Below are positions 32,027-41,128 of a stretch of DNA of 46,071 nt, in pieces. The translations under genes were made by a program, and so were the position numbers. This DNA comes from Halostreptopolyspora alba (GTDB lineage Bacteria; Actinomycetota; Actinomycetes; Streptosporangiales; Streptosporangiaceae): assembly GCA_003725585.1 (NCBI GenBank), contig RJMB01000032.1, positions 1 to 46,071 on the forward strand. Direction: 5' to 3'. Numbering within the stretch: the stretch's first letter is position 1; each line of letters opens with the position of its first letter. The notes below the pieces were generated by a model that saw nothing but the letters and a program-made list of their open reading frames with translations, made no database searches and was not told the DNA's origin.

Positions 32027-33166
32027 TCACGCGTCGTAGTCGAGGACCACCTCGGAGGTGACCGGGCGGGACTGGCAGGTGAGCACGTAGCCGGCGGAGA
32101 TCTCGTCGGGCTCGAGCGCGAAGTTGCGCGCCAGGTCAACCTCGCCATCGAGTACCCGGGCCCGGCACGTGCCGCAGACACCGCCGCGACAGGCGAAGGG
32201 GGCGTCCCCGCGCACACGCAGGGCGGCGCCGAGCACGGTCTCGTCCGCGGCGGTGTCCACCTCGACACCGCTGGTCACCCCACCGAGCGTGAACCGAACC
32301 CGGCTGGCACCAGCCGCGCCTTTCCGGCTCCGCCCGCGGCGGGGCGCCGGCCCGGCGTCCTCGGTGTGGAACAACTCGAAGTGGACGCGCTCTCGAGGAA
32401 CCCCACGCTCCGCGAGGGCGGCGCGCGCCATCCGCACGAGCTCGAACGGGCCGCACAGGTACCACTGGTCGACGCGCCCCGGCGGGATCAGGGTGGCGAA
32501 CAGCCGGTCGAGCTTGGCGGCGTCGATCCGGCCGTCACGGATCGGGGCGTCGGTGGCCTCCCGACTGAGGACGTTGAGCAGCTGGAAGCGCTCGGGGTAG
32601 CGGTCCTTGAGGTCGCCCAGCTCGTCGAGGAACATCACGTCGCTCGCCGTCCGGTTGCCGTACACCAGCGTGAACGTGGAACCGGGCTCGGTGGCCAGCG
32701 TCGTCAGCAGCAGGGAGAGCACGGGGGTGATTCCGCTGCCCGCCGCGAACGCCACGTGCGCCCGCGCCAGGTCCGGGTCCAGCGGGACGTGGAACCCCCC
32801 GAGTGGCGGCATGACGTCGAGGACGTCGCCAGGCCGCAGCGACTCGTTGGCGTGGGCGGAGAACGAGCCGCCCTCCAGCCGCTTGACGGCGACGCGCAGC
32901 GGGCCGTCGGGAGCACGCGAGCAGATGGAGTAGTTCCGCCGGAGTTCCCCCTCGGGGGACCGCCAGCGCACCGTCAGGTGCTGGCCCTGGACGAACCGGA
33001 ACTCCTCCGTGAGCTCCTCGGGAACGTCGAACGTCACGATGACGGCGTCATCGGTGAGGCGCGACACCGACGCGACGGACAGCGGGTGGAAACGGTGGGC
33101 CGCGCCCCGCCGCGCCGTTGCCGGCCCGGCCGGCGGGTCCTGGGATCGCGTACGCATGGCCGCCAC
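32027..33166 (-). CDS. paaE: Phenylacetyl-CoA epoxidase reductase subunit PaaE
   Basis: PaaE passes electrons from NADPH to the PaaA diiron centre of the phenylacetyl-CoA 1,2-epoxidase. The 379-residue protein has an FAD domain (RRNYSICS, GSFSAHAN), an NAD(P) domain (AAGSGITPVLSLL, YLCGPFELV) and a C-terminal plant-type 2Fe-2S ferredoxin domain with Cys326, 331, 334 and 364 (CRGGVCGTC, LTC). The GTG at 33166 follows GGAGG by 5 nt. It is the last gene of paaABCDE, 41 bp after paaD. Confidence 0.96.
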   Translation of the reverse strand: MAAMRTRSQDPPAGPATARRGAAHRFHPLSVASVSRLTDDAVIVTFDVPEELTEEFRFVQGQHLTVRWRSPEGELRRNYSICSRAPDGPLRVAVKRLEGGSFSAHANESLRPGDVLDVMPPLGGFHVPLDPDLARAHVAFAAGSGITPVLSLLLTTLATEPGSTFTLVYGNRTASDVMFLDELGDLKDRYPERFQLLNVLSREATDAPIRDGRIDAAKLDRLFATLIPPGRVDQWYLCGPFELVRMARAALAERGVPRERVHFELFHTEDAGPAPRRGRSRKGAAGASRVRFTLGGVTSGVEVDTAADETVLGAALRVRGDAPFACRGGVCGTCRARVLDGEVDLARNFALEPDEISAGYVLTCQSRPVTSEVVLDYDA

Positions 33167-33207
33167 CTGCCCCTCCCTGCTTCGACGCGCTCGGTGTCAC
33201 CCCAACA

Positions 33208-33705
33208 TCACAGCGGTTTGACGTGGTCGAACGGTTCCCCGCACGCGGCGCAGACGTGAATCGCCCGACACGCGGTGGCGCCGAACCGGCTCAGCTCCCG
33301 GGTTCGCGGGGATCCGCAGTTCGGGCAGCGCACGGACAGCGGCACGAACGTTCCACCAGTGGTGGCCCCGCGTTCCGGCGGTGGGGCGATGCCGTGCTCG
33401 GCCAGCTTGCGCCTCCCCTCGGCACTGATCCAGTCCGTTGACCAGGGCGGCGACAACCGCGTACGCACCTCGACCGCGGTCTCGCCGCGCTCGGCGAGGC
33501 ACCCCCGGATGTCCTCGCCGATGGCGTCGAGCGCCGGGCAGCCGGAGTAGGTGGGGGTGATGGTCACCGTGACCGTTCCGGACGCGTCCCGCCGCACGTC
33601 GCGCAGGATTCCCAGGTCGTCCAGGGTGAGCATGGGCATCTCCGGGTCGGGGACCGCGGCGGCCAGCTCGCGGATCTCCCCGATGGTCAGCTCCCGCCGC
33701 GTCAC
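33208..33705 (-). CDS. paaD: Phenylacetyl-CoA epoxidase assembly protein PaaD
   Basis: The 165-residue PaaD has an N-terminal MIP18/DUF59 domain (VPDPEMPMLTLDDLGIL, TYSGCPALDAI) and a C-terminal zinc-ribbon with paired cysteines (CPNCG, CAACG). It is thought to help mature the iron centres of the epoxidase. The start is a GTG at 33705 overlapping the paaC stop (GTGA); the adjacent GTG at 33708 is the alternative. The frame is open far upstream inside paaC, which is a GC artefact. Confidence 0.95.
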   Translation of the reverse strand: MTRRELTIGEIRELAAAVPDPEMPMLTLDDLGILRDVRRDASGTVTVTITPTYSGCPALDAIGEDIRGCLAERGETAVEVRTRLSPPWSTDWISAEGRRKLAEHGIAPPPERGATTGGTFVPLSVRCPNCGSPRTRELSRFGATACRAIHVCAACGEPFDHVKPL

Positions 33706-34511
33706 CACGACGCCCCCGGGTGCGACCTGTGGAGGTGCTGCATCTCGGCCACCAGATAGCCGAACGCCTCCGTGTGCACGCCATCGCGGCCGCTCATGCC
33801 CGCGAGGCCGGTGATCGGTGGCACCCGGGGCCGCTCCAGCCTCGCCGACTGGAGGGTCCGGTCCACGAACGCGTCCCAGGCCGGACGCAGCTTCGAGGGG
33901 TTCACCCCAACTCCGGCCTCGGCGACCGTCCGGGTGACGTCGTCGTCGGTGAAAAGCTCGGCCACATAGGGCCAGGCCGTGTCCAGGGCCGCCTCCATGC
34001 GCCGCGCGCTCTCCTCGGTTCCGTCTCCCAGCCGCGCCGTCCACCGCGCGGCGTGGTCGCGGTGGTAGGAGACCTCCTTGACCGCCTTACCGGCGATTCC
34101 GGCGACCGTCTCGTCGGTCGAGTCGGCCAGTTCCGAGTACAGCTCGAACACGAAACCCGAGAACAGCAACTGGCGCACGACGGTGTGCGCGAAGTCGGTG
34201 TTGGGCAGCTCCACCAGCCGGCAGTTGACGAACTGGTTCTCCGAACGCAGATAGGCGAGGTCGTCCTCGGTGCGCAGTACCCCCGTCAGCTGCTCCTCCG
34301 TGCGGCCGGCGTAGCTCAACAGTGAACGGGCCTGCCCCAGCAGATCCAGCGAGATGTTGGCCACCGCGACGTCCTCCTCCAGCTGCGGGGCACTGGCGAC
34401 CAGCTCGGCCAGCCGGTGGCTCGCGATGAGAGTGTCATCGCCGAGCCGCAGGACGTACGCCGCCACCGCGGTGTCCACGACGGCGGTCTGCGCTCCCGTC
34501 TCCTCGGGCAT
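33702..34511 (-). CDS. paaC: Phenylacetyl-CoA epoxidase structural subunit PaaC
   Basis: PaaC is the ferritin-like structural partner of PaaA in the epoxidase complex. The 269-residue protein has the family blocks LGDDTLIASHRLAELV, LEEDVAVANISLDLLGQAR, ENQFVNCRLVELPN and KEVSYHRDHAARW. The ATG at 34511 has a G-rich ribosome site (AAGGGGG) about 10 nt upstream. It overlaps paaD by 4 nt. The 156-bp gap from paaB is the largest in the operon and contains no gene. Confidence 0.96.
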   Translation of the reverse strand: MPEETGAQTAVVDTAVAAYVLRLGDDTLIASHRLAELVASAPQLEEDVAVANISLDLLGQARSLLSYAGRTEEQLTGVLRTEDDLAYLRSENQFVNCRLVELPNTDFAHTVVRQLLFSGFVFELYSELADSTDETVAGIAGKAVKEVSYHRDHAARWTARLGDGTEESARRMEAALDTAWPYVAELFTDDDVTRTVAEAGVGVNPSKLRPAWDAFVDRTLQSARLERPRVPPITGLAGMSGRDGVHTEAFGYLVAEMQHLHRSHPGASW

Positions 34512-34667
34512 CCGAACTACGCCCCCTTCCGGGAACCACTGCTGGCCAGGTCATCCCCGGCTCGGCCACCACTTCCCGGCGAGCCCGCGCCGGCCCGATC
34601 CCCGGCGGATCCGCACGGGACCGCACCCCCTCCGTTCCTTCGTCGGGTTCGCTCCCCACCCTCCCTC

Positions 34668-34964
34668 TCACAGGTGCTCGACTCCCTCCGGCACGCTGTA
34701 GAAGGTCGGGTGCCGGTACACCTTGTCATCCGCCGGGTCGAAGAGGACCTCCCGGTCGTCCGGGGCCGAGGCGGTGATCGACGCCGCCGGGACGACCCAC
34801 AGGCTGACGCCCTCGCGGCGGCGGGTGTAGAGATCGCGCGCGTTGTGCAGAGCGTGTTCGGCGTCAGCCGCGTGCAGGCTGCCCACGTGCGTGTGCGACA
34901 GTCCGCGGCGGGCGCGCACGAACACCTCCCACAGTGGCCACTCGTCCAACGGCCGCTCGCTCAT
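34668..34964 (-). CDS. paaB: Phenylacetyl-CoA epoxidase subunit PaaB
   Basis: PaaB is a small subunit that bridges PaaAC units and is needed for activity. The 98-residue product carries the diagnostic [40 protein letters not shown] and W-V-V-P blocks. The ATG at 34964 overlaps the paaA stop (ATGA) and follows GAGGGGAG by 5 nt. The open frame that extends upstream past 36000 is an artefact of GC-rich DNA. Confidence 0.96.
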   Translation of the reverse strand: MSERPLDEWPLWEVFVRARRGLSHTHVGSLHAADAEHALHNARDLYTRRREGVSLWVVPAASITASAPDDREVLFDPADDKVYRHPTFYSVPEGVEHL

Positions 34965-35941
34965 GCCGGGCTCCCCTCGTGCTCCGCGCGGCGTGCCCGT
35001 TTCGCGGCGTGTGCCCGGGCGGCCTCGCGAACCCAGGCACCCTCGGCGTGCGCGGCCCGCCGGTGCGACAGCCGCTGCCGGTTGCAGGGACCGTTGCCCT
35101 TGAGTACCTGGGTGAACTCCGCCCAGTCGATCTCGCCGAAGTCGTAGTGACCACGCTCGGGGTTCCAGCGCAGATCGGGATCGGGCAGGGTGAGCCCCAG
35201 CGCGTCGGCCTGCGGCACGATCATGTCCACGAACCGCTGCCGAAGCTCGTCGTTGGAGAAGCGTTTGATCCCGTAGGCCATGGACCGCGCCGAGTGCGCG
35301 GACTCCGCGTCGGGCGGGCCGAACATCATCAGCGAGGGCCAGTACCAGCGGTCCGTGGCGTCCTGCGCCATCGCGCGCTGCTCTGGTGTGCCGTGCGCGA
35401 GCACGTGCAGGATCTCGAACCCCTGACGCTGGTGGAAGCTCTCCTCCTTGCAGACGCGCACCATCGCCCGCGCGTAGGGGCCGTAGGAGCAGCGGCACAG
35501 CGGCACCTGGTTGGTGATGGCGGCGCCGTCCACCAGCCAGCCGATGACGCCTACGTCGGCCCAGGTCAACGTGGGATAGTTGAAGATGGAGGAGTACTTC
35601 TGCCGCCCCTCGTGCAGCATGTCGAGCAGCTCCGCCCGGCTCACGCCGAGCGTCTCGGCCGCGCTGTACAGGTAGAGGCCGTGGCCGGCCTCGTCCTGCA
35701 CCTTGGCGATGAGGACGGCCTTGCGTTTGAGACTCGGAGCCCGAGTGATCCAGTTGGCCTCGGGCTGCATACCGATGATCTCGGAGTGCGCGTGTTGCGC
35801 GATCTGGCGTACCAGGGTCGCGCGGTAGTCGTCGGGCATCCAGTCGCGTGGCTCGATCCGCTCCCCCGCGGCGATCACCGCGTCGAACCGCTCGCGCGCG
35901 GCCGCTGGTTCCGCTCGAGGGGACGTCTCGGTACTGACCAT
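34961..35941 (-). CDS. paaA: Phenylacetyl-CoA epoxidase catalytic subunit PaaA
   Basis: PaaA holds the diiron centre that epoxidises the ring of phenylacetyl-CoA, the step that commits phenylacetate to the aerobic hybrid pathway. The 326-residue protein has ferritin-like iron-ligand helices ([44 protein letters not shown]) and a conserved C-terminal [14 protein letters not shown] use the ATG at 35941 instead of a TTG at 35980. It is the first gene of paaABCDE. Its promoter, with a TetR-type operator, lies at 35976-36026. Confidence 0.96.
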   Translation of the reverse strand: MVSTETSPRAEPAAARERFDAVIAAGERIEPRDWMPDDYRATLVRQIAQHAHSEIIGMQPEANWITRAPSLKRKAVLIAKVQDEAGHGLYLYSAAETLGVSRAELLDMLHEGRQKYSSIFNYPTLTWADVGVIGWLVDGAAITNQVPLCRCSYGPYARAMVRVCKEESFHQRQGFEILHVLAHGTPEQRAMAQDATDRWYWPSLMMFGPPDAESAHSARSMAYGIKRFSNDELRQRFVDMIVPQADALGLTLPDPDLRWNPERGHYDFGEIDWAEFTQVLKGNGPCNRQRLSHRRAAHAEGAWVREAARAHAAKRARRAEHEGSPA

Positions 35942-35975
35942 TTCCCCGCCATTCCCGGCAGCGGAGCCGAACAAA

Positions 35976-36026
35976 ACCAACCGTTCGTTCAGTTACAACG
36001 CTACGTCGCGCCCCCCACCGGGTCAA
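35976..36026 (-). promoter_or_regulatory. paaA promoter overlapped by PaaR-type operator
   Basis: On the - strand, TTGACC (36026-36021), 17 bp and TAGCGT (36003-35998) form a good promoter. Over the expected start point, ACCAACCGTTCGTTCAGT begins at 35976 and contains AACCG-N6-CAGTT, an inverted repeat with one mismatch. It fits the PaaR motif of Corynebacterium, ACTNACCGNNCGNNCGGTNA, as I remember it, at most fixed positions. Confidence 0.7.
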
Positions 36027-36109
36027 CGCCCAAGACACCCGACTCCCGGCCTCCGGCGTGTCGCGACGCTGCCACAGCGCGGAGGTTGGGGCGGGTAGAT
36101 TCGACGACC

Positions 36110-36772
36110 GTGCGAGAGCTGCCCGAACCCAACCCCGTCGCCGGCCCCGCCGATCCTCCGACCAACGGCCCACCTCCCGGTGGCCGGCGACGCGCCGGAC
36201 GTCCGGGGCACGACGCGGAGTCCGTGCTGGCGGTCGCCGTGCGGGTGTTCAACGAGCGCGGCTACGACGGCACCAGCATGGAGGACCTGGCGCGGGCGCT
36301 CGGCGTGACCAAGGGCGCCATCTACCACCACTACAGCGGGAAGGAGGAGCTGCTGCGCCAGTCGCTCGATCGTGCCCTGGACGGGCTGTTCGCCGTCACC
36401 CGTGAGCCAGGGGCCACCAGTGGCCCCGCGGTCGACCGCCTGGAGCACGTGCTGCGCCGCGCTGTGGCCGTGCTGGTCGAACGGCTCCCCCACGTGACAC
36501 TGCTGCTGCGGGTTCGGGGAAACACCGACGTCGAACAGCGCGCCCTGGAACGGCGCCGCGAGTTCGACCGTTTCGTCAGCGATCTGGTGCGGGAAGGTAG
36601 GGCGGCCGGCGACGTCCGCCCCGACCTCGACCCCGCTGTGGCCAGCCGACTGCTCTTCGGCATGGTCAACTCGATCACCGAGTGGTACCGCCCCGGTCAC
36701 GGGCTCGACGCCGCCGGTCTCGGCGACACCGTTGCCGCTATGGCCTTTGACGGGCTACGCGCCCAGGAGTGA
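36110..36772 (+). CDS. paaR: TetR-family regulator of the paa operon
   Basis: The 220-residue TetR protein is divergent from paaA and is the likely phenylacetyl-CoA-responsive repressor. After a Pro/Gly/Arg-rich start, the HTH reads VFNERGYDGTSMEDLARALGVTKGAIYHHYSGKEELL. The GTG at 36110 has no ribosome site near it. TAGATT (36096-36101) is a -10 box ending 8 nt before it, so the mRNA is probably leaderless. The name paaR rests on position and operator similarity. Confidence 0.85.
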   Translation: MRELPEPNPVAGPADPPTNGPPPGGRRRAGRPGHDAESVLAVAVRVFNERGYDGTSMEDLARALGVTKGAIYHHYSGKEELLRQSLDRALDGLFAVTREPGATSGPAVDRLEHVLRRAVAVLVERLPHVTLLLRVRGNTDVEQRALERRREFDRFVSDLVREGRAAGDVRPDLDPAVASRLLFGMVNSITEWYRPGHGLDAAGLGDTVAAMAFDGLRAQE

Positions 36773-37413
36773 CCGACCATCGGTGCCCCCGGTGCGGCTG
36801 GTTGCGCCGGAACGGCGGGCCAGGGTAACGCGGCTGTCGCGTACGCCCCACTCCTCGTGCCGTGTCGAGAGGGGCCGGATCCGGCCATCCACAGCCCGCG
36901 CGGCGGTGGCCATCCTGGGTACGTCGCTACGGCAGACTCCGCACCGTGCAACAGCCCCCTGGGGTCGCGGCGATGTATTCCGGCCGGAACCCGTTGGGGC
37001 ACCACGAACGAAAACGTCTCCGCCTCACTCAAGTCACGAATAGGCCACAACCGTGTGATACTCTCCTGCGGGCGTCAGATGTTAAGTGCCCTGCCAACGC
37101 GTGGACACGTCGCCCGTACCCGCGGGCCACCCAGCGGGGCGCAGCCGGCCGCAGTGAGCCGAGATCCCGGTCGGCCCAATCCGAGTCAACGTCGAATGCC
37201 CCAGGCGCACGACAACCACCAGTGAATATGCCCGACTCGCCCACGGTGTCGGCATGAGGGGTAGTAGCCACTATGAATCAGCACTTCCGCCCCACAGGCG
37301 CGGTCAAAGACGCTCCGACGTGCGCGTCGGGCACCCGCGTTCGGTCCGGAGGCGAGGGGATCGCTGTATTGCCGGATCGAGCGTTGAGAGCGCCGTCCCA
37401 CCCCGGAGCGAAT
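36773..37413. other. Gene-free region upstream of the STAS gene
   Basis: No credible gene is present in 641 bp. The stretch 36990-37090 is lower in GC and may contain a promoter (GATACT near 37056). The 11-mer GAATATGCCCG occurs at 37224 and again at 37410, where it spans the STAS start codon; it may mark a small duplication of the start region. Confidence 0.5.
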
Positions 37414-37779
37414 ATGCCCGCGCTGCAGATCACCACCCGCACGGACGACGATGGTGTGGTCCTGGCCCTCAACGGCGAGATCGACATGGCCGCCGAGGAG
37501 CAGTTCCACAGGGTGGTGCAGGACACTTTGGAGAGTACGCCGCACCAACGTATCGTGCTGGACTGCTCCGAGTTGCGCTTCGTTGACTCCAGCGGTTTGC
37601 GGGTGTTGATCCAGTCACACCGGTCCGCCCGGGAACGCGGCGCCGCGTTGTTCATCGCCTCCGTGACGGACCGGCTCGCGCAGATCCTGCGTGTCACGGG
37701 TATAGACACCCGCATCACGATCTTTCCCACGGTCGAGGCCGCGCTGGCCGCCCCGCTGGAGACCCCCAGCGGCAACTAG
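37414..37779 (+). CDS. STAS-domain anti-sigma factor antagonist
   Basis: The 121-residue protein is a single STAS domain of the SpoIIAA/RsbV type, which frees a sigma factor by binding its anti-sigma kinase. The phosphorylation loop FVDSSGLRVLIQSHR is present, with Ser59/Ser60 as acceptor candidates, and the N-terminal strand VVLALNGEIDM is typical. The ATG at 37414 follows GGAG by 5 nt. The reading frame is open upstream to an ATG at 37273, but that part is not STAS-like. No anti-sigma kinase or sigma gene is adjacent, so its partner must be encoded elsewhere. Confidence 0.92.
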   Translation: MPALQITTRTDDDGVVLALNGEIDMAAEEQFHRVVQDTLESTPHQRIVLDCSELRFVDSSGLRVLIQSHRSARERGAALFIASVTDRLAQILRVTGIDTRITIFPTVEAALAAPLETPSGN

Positions 37780-38428
37780 CACTCGTCGCCCCTTCGTCGC
37801 GCGAGGAGGCGCCCCATCGCCCCACCCCGCACGGGTGTGGGACGCGCGGACCGGGCCGCAACCGACTCCTTCACATGACGGTGCGGCGTCGCGGCGGTCT
37901 CAGAGAGCCGGAACGGCCCCAGCTTCTCCAGCGGTGTCAGCCCTCGTCAGCGATCGAGGCTCTGGCCACTCTCCGGGGGCCGGCGCCGCGAGCGGGCCGC
38001 CCCGAAGCCCCGCGCTCCCGGCGCGGTTGGTGGACAGCGCACCCGCACACCTGGGAGGCCGTCCGATCCGACAACGCCTGACCAGGCACGATACGGAGGC
38101 TCGCCCCCATCCCAGCCATGGGTGGCCCCTTCTCTTCCCCGAAACGAATGAGGCCCCTGTCGACCTCCGTGTTGTCCGTGCCTCCGTTGTCCGCACCTCC
38201 CGTACTGGTGCTCGCCCTCGCCAGGGCCGGCTTCGTCCTGACGAAAGACCGAGGTGAGACACGGCGAGCGAGACATCGGTGGTTGTCGAGGCGAACGCGA
38301 GCGTGTTCGCCTGCCTCGTACCGCTCGTCGGGAGCGCCGCCCCCGCGGCCCGCGCCCGCTCCGGCACCATGACCGACTTCTTGCGCGCGCGTCGAGGCGG
38401 CGGTGACGGCGTGTCCATCACGCCGTGC
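37780..38428. other. Gene-free region
   Basis: I see no credible gene, repeat or RNA in about 650 bp. Frames on both strands are open in places, but their translations are Arg/Pro/Ser-rich with no recognisable motif or ribosome site. It could hold a decayed gene. Confidence 0.4.
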
Positions 38429-38458
38429 GCCGCGGGTGCCGTCTACGGCACCCGCGGC
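38429..38458 (-). terminator. Terminator of the M50-like peptidase gene
   Basis: GCCGCGGGTGCC and GGCACCCGCGGC form a perfect 12-bp stem with a 6-nt loop. It starts 36 nt beyond the stop of the leftward peptidase gene. Confidence 0.7.
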
Positions 38459-38494
38459 CAGGGGACGGGGAAACGCCGCCCCACCGCTCTCCCC

Positions 38495-39205
38495 TCAGAA
38501 CAGCAGCAACCAGACTCCCAGCAGCAGTACGGACGTGTTCAGCAGGAGGAACACGAGCACCCAGGCGGTGCCGGGCACGCCCGTCAGGCGGTCGAGCTGG
38601 TCGGCGTCGGACTGCGGGGAGGGTTGCCGCCCGCGCTGCGACTGCAGCTCGATCACCGGACGCATGCCGGCGAAAAGCATGAACCAGGTGAACAGATAGG
38701 CGAACCCGGCCTGCACCGCGGCCGGGGTGAACCAGGAGACCAGGAAGACCACCGCGCCGGTCCCCACCACGGAGACCACGCCGTAGAGGTTGCGGATCAG
38801 CAACAGCATCGCGGCCAGCACCAGGATGCTGATCCACAGCAGCGCGGTGATCCGGTCGCCCAGGAGCAACAGGATCCCGCCCAACCCCACGAGCGACGGC
38901 GTGACGTAACCGGCGAACACGGTGAGGATCATCCCGATCCCACTCGGTTTCCCCCGCGAGACCGTCACCCCGGAAGTGTCGGAGTGCAGGCGGATACCGG
39001 TGAGCTGCCTGCCGCTGAGTAGGGCGACCACGGCGTGCCCACCCTCATGGGCGATGGTCACCACGTTGCGGGCGATCCGCCACGGGTCGCGGGTGAGCAC
39101 CACCAGGAGGGCACAGACCCCGGTTCCGACGACGAGCCAGGTCGGGGGTTCCGGCTGGACGCTGATGACGTCCCGCCACACCTCCTCGAACGTGGTTCCT
39201 TCCAT
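38495..39205 (-). CDS. M50-like (S2P/B-type) membrane metallopeptidase
   Basis: The 236-residue integral membrane protein carries a zinc-peptidase motif, HEGGH (His53, Glu54, His57), within a helix, followed by about five more helices. This matches actinobacterial M50 family proteins related to site-2 proteases, which cut membrane substrates. A third ligand Asp of the LDG/NxxPxxxLDG type is not obvious, so activity is not certain. The ATG at 39205 follows GGGGCGG. A hairpin at 39306-39334 separates it from the DUF4097 gene upstream, so it is probably its own unit. Confidence 0.85.
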   Translation of the reverse strand: MEGTTFEEVWRDVISVQPEPPTWLVVGTGVCALLVVLTRDPWRIARNVVTIAHEGGHAVVALLSGRQLTGIRLHSDTSGVTVSRGKPSGIGMILTVFAGYVTPSLVGLGGILLLLGDRITALLWISILVLAAMLLLIRNLYGVVSVVGTGAVVFLVSWFTPAAVQAGFAYLFTWFMLFAGMRPVIELQSQRGRQPSPQSDADQLDRLTGVPGTAWVLVFLLLNTSVLLLGVWLLLF

Positions 39206-39305
39206 GGGCCGCCCCGTTTCCCGTTCTCATCGGTGACGCCCTGTTCCGATCACCGGGGCGCCACCACGGTTCCGCCATACACGGCCAGAGCGTAGGCCAT
39301 GTGTC

Positions 39306-39334
39306 GGGCCACTCGGCACGCGACCGAGTGGCCC
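39306..39334 (-). terminator. Terminator after the DUF4097 gene
   Basis: GGGCCACTCG and CGAGTGGCCC form a perfect 10-bp stem with a 9-nt loop, 33 nt beyond the stop of the DUF4097 gene. Confidence 0.65.
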
Positions 39335-39367
39335 TGGCGGCGCACGGGACAGTGTGTCCCGCGCGCG

Positions 39368-40372
39368 TCACCCGGCCGGTGTGACGCGGAGGGAGCCGCT
39401 GGTGGTGGTGGCCTCGATCCTGGGGCCGTCACCGTCCCGCTCCACCCCGATGTCCCGGTCGCCACTGGTGGAGTCCCCGCCGATGTCGTAGCCACCCTGG
39501 GGAACCCCCAGGTCGATCGCGCCGGAGGTGGATCGCGCCTCGATGATCCGGAACTCCCCGGTCGTCCGCAGCTCCAGGGAACCGGAGGTGGTGTCCAGGT
39601 CGGCGGTGTCGAACGTGCCGCTGATGTCCACCGAGCCCGAGGTGGTGTCGGTCTCGAGGCTCGTCGCGTCGACACCGTCGAGCGTGATGCCGCCGGAGCT
39701 CGCCACGGCCCGCACGCTCTCCCCCGATCCGCTGGCCCGGATCGCGCCGGACGTGGTCTCCAGGTTCATGTCGCCCTCGACGTTGTCGAGCCGCGCGGAT
39801 CCCGAGGTGAGATCGACCGAGACGTCGGCCCGGACGTCGCGGACGTCCACATCGCCCGCCTGCCCGGACACCGAGATCGGCGCCGCGCCCTCGACAGAGT
39901 TGATGTCCACCTTTCCGGGACCGGTCCGCACCGAGGTCTCGGTGCCCTCGGGGATGCCGATCCGGTAGTCCACGCTGCACCCCCCGAAGCCGCTGAAGAA
40001 CAGAGGACCCGAACACCAGGCGGAGGTGCGCACCGTGGCGCTTTCCACATGCTCGGAGTCGTCCAGGCTGGTTTCCTCCTCAGCGGGGTTCAACGGGTTC
40101 TCCTCCAGGGTGCGCTCGACGGTGATCTCGTCCCCGTCGGTTCCCGTGATCTCCACGGCGCCCGAGGTGGCGTTGTCCACCACGAGCCGCTGGGCATCGC
40201 TGAAGGTGTCGGCGCGGTTCTCGGTGCTGGTGGGCATCAGGCGCACCGCGAGCAGCGCGCTGGCCACAAGCGCCACGAGCGCGACGCACGCGCCGATGAA
40301 CAGCCAGCCGAAGCGCCGTGTGCGTGGCTCCTTGCTCGAATAGGTGTAGAGTCCCCTGCCCTTGAATGTCAC
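39368..40372 (-). CDS. Membrane-anchored DUF4097 (beta-helix/toastrack-like) protein
   Basis: The 334-residue protein has a short basic N-terminus, one transmembrane helix (about 21-45) and an extracytoplasmic DUF4097 domain. That domain is made of regular short beta units rich in T-T-S-G (DLTSGSARLDNV, LETTSGAIRASG, DTTSGSVDISG, DTTSGSLELRT, RSTSGAIDLG). Such domains relate to the LiaF/LiaX-type sensors and effectors of cell-envelope stress. Two cysteines (WCSGPLFFSGFGGC) could form a disulfide. The GTG at 40372 follows GGAGGAG. It lies 85 bp downstream of the response regulator, so the kinase, regulator and this protein probably form one operon. Confidence 0.9.
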   Translation of the reverse strand: MTFKGRGLYTYSSKEPRTRRFGWLFIGACVALVALVASALLAVRLMPTSTENRADTFSDAQRLVVDNATSGAVEITGTDGDEITVERTLEENPLNPAEEETSLDDSEHVESATVRTSAWCSGPLFFSGFGGCSVDYRIGIPEGTETSVRTGPGKVDINSVEGAAPISVSGQAGDVDVRDVRADVSVDLTSGSARLDNVEGDMNLETTSGAIRASGSGESVRAVASSGGITLDGVDATSLETDTTSGSVDISGTFDTADLDTTSGSLELRTTGEFRIIEARSTSGAIDLGVPQGGYDIGGDSTSGDRDIGVERDGDGPRIEATTTSGSLRVTPAG

Positions 40373-40457
40373 GGAAGTCTCCTCCTCTCGGGGCCGCCGG
40401 GATGACCGCTCCGCCCCGTACGCTCCTCGCTCGCCGTCCCGTCCCCAGCCGTCTCGT

Positions 40458-41126
40458 TCAGTCTTGCGTGGTCTGCGGAACCGTGCCACGCAGGTACTCC
40501 AGGACCGCCAGCACCCGGCGGTGGTCGTGCTCGTGCTGGCCCAGGTCGAGCTTGGTGAATATGGACCTGACGTGCTTCTCCACCGCGCGTTCGGTGATGA
40601 CCATGCGTTCGGCGATGCCGACGTTGTTCAGCCCCTCCGCCATCACGCCCAGCACCTCGTTCTCCCGAGGGCTCAGCCGGTCGAGGGCGCTGTCGTCCTT
40701 GTGGCTCAGCAGCTGGGAGACCACCTCGGGGTCTATTGCGGTGCCGCCGGAGGCCACGCGGCGCAGCGTCGCCAGGAACTCCGCCACGTCGGACACGCGG
40801 TCCTTGAGCAGGTAGCCGACTCCGGTGGCGCCGCCGCCGAGCAGCTCGGCGGCGTACCTGCCGACCACGTGTTGGGAGAGCAGCAACACGGCCACGTCCG
40901 GGTACTCGCGGCGAATGCGCAGCGCGGCGTGCATGCCCTCCTCGGAGTAGTCGGGGGGCATGCGGATGTCCACGATGCACAGGTCGACGTCGGGGTGGTC
41001 GGCGACGCCGGAGAGCAGCTCGTCGGCGTCACCCGCGTGGGCGACGACCTGAAGGCCCTCGTCCTCCAGCAGTTTCGCCATGCCGCTGCGCAGCAGGACC
41101 GAGTCCTCGGCGATGATGATCCGCAT
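40458..41126 (-). CDS. NarL/LuxR-family response regulator (LiaR-like)
   Basis: The 222-residue regulator has a receiver domain (AED at 6-8, Asp53 in IVDIRMPP, Lys in LLKDRV) and a C-terminal LuxR-type HTH (LSPRENEVLGVMAEGLNNVGIAERMVITERAVEKHVRSIFTKL). Its gene starts 2 bp after the kinase stop, so the pair is tightly coupled. The ATG at 41126 is the conserved start. Target genes probably include the downstream DUF4097 gene. The LiaR analogy comes from domain context, not detailed identity. Confidence 0.95.
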   Translation of the reverse strand: MRIIIAEDSVLLRSGMAKLLEDEGLQVVAHAGDADELLSGVADHPDVDLCIVDIRMPPDYSEEGMHAALRIRREYPDVAVLLLSQHVVGRYAAELLGGGATGVGYLLKDRVSDVAEFLATLRRVASGGTAIDPEVVSQLLSHKDDSALDRLSPRENEVLGVMAEGLNNVGIAERMVITERAVEKHVRSIFTKLDLGQHEHDHRRVLAVLEYLRGTVPQTTQD

Positions 41127-41128
41127 GC

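Noticed and set aside
37900-38421. 173-codon - strand frame in the region without genes
   Set aside because: Composition is Arg/Pro/Ser-rich, no motif or ribosome site was found, and frames on other strands are equally open.
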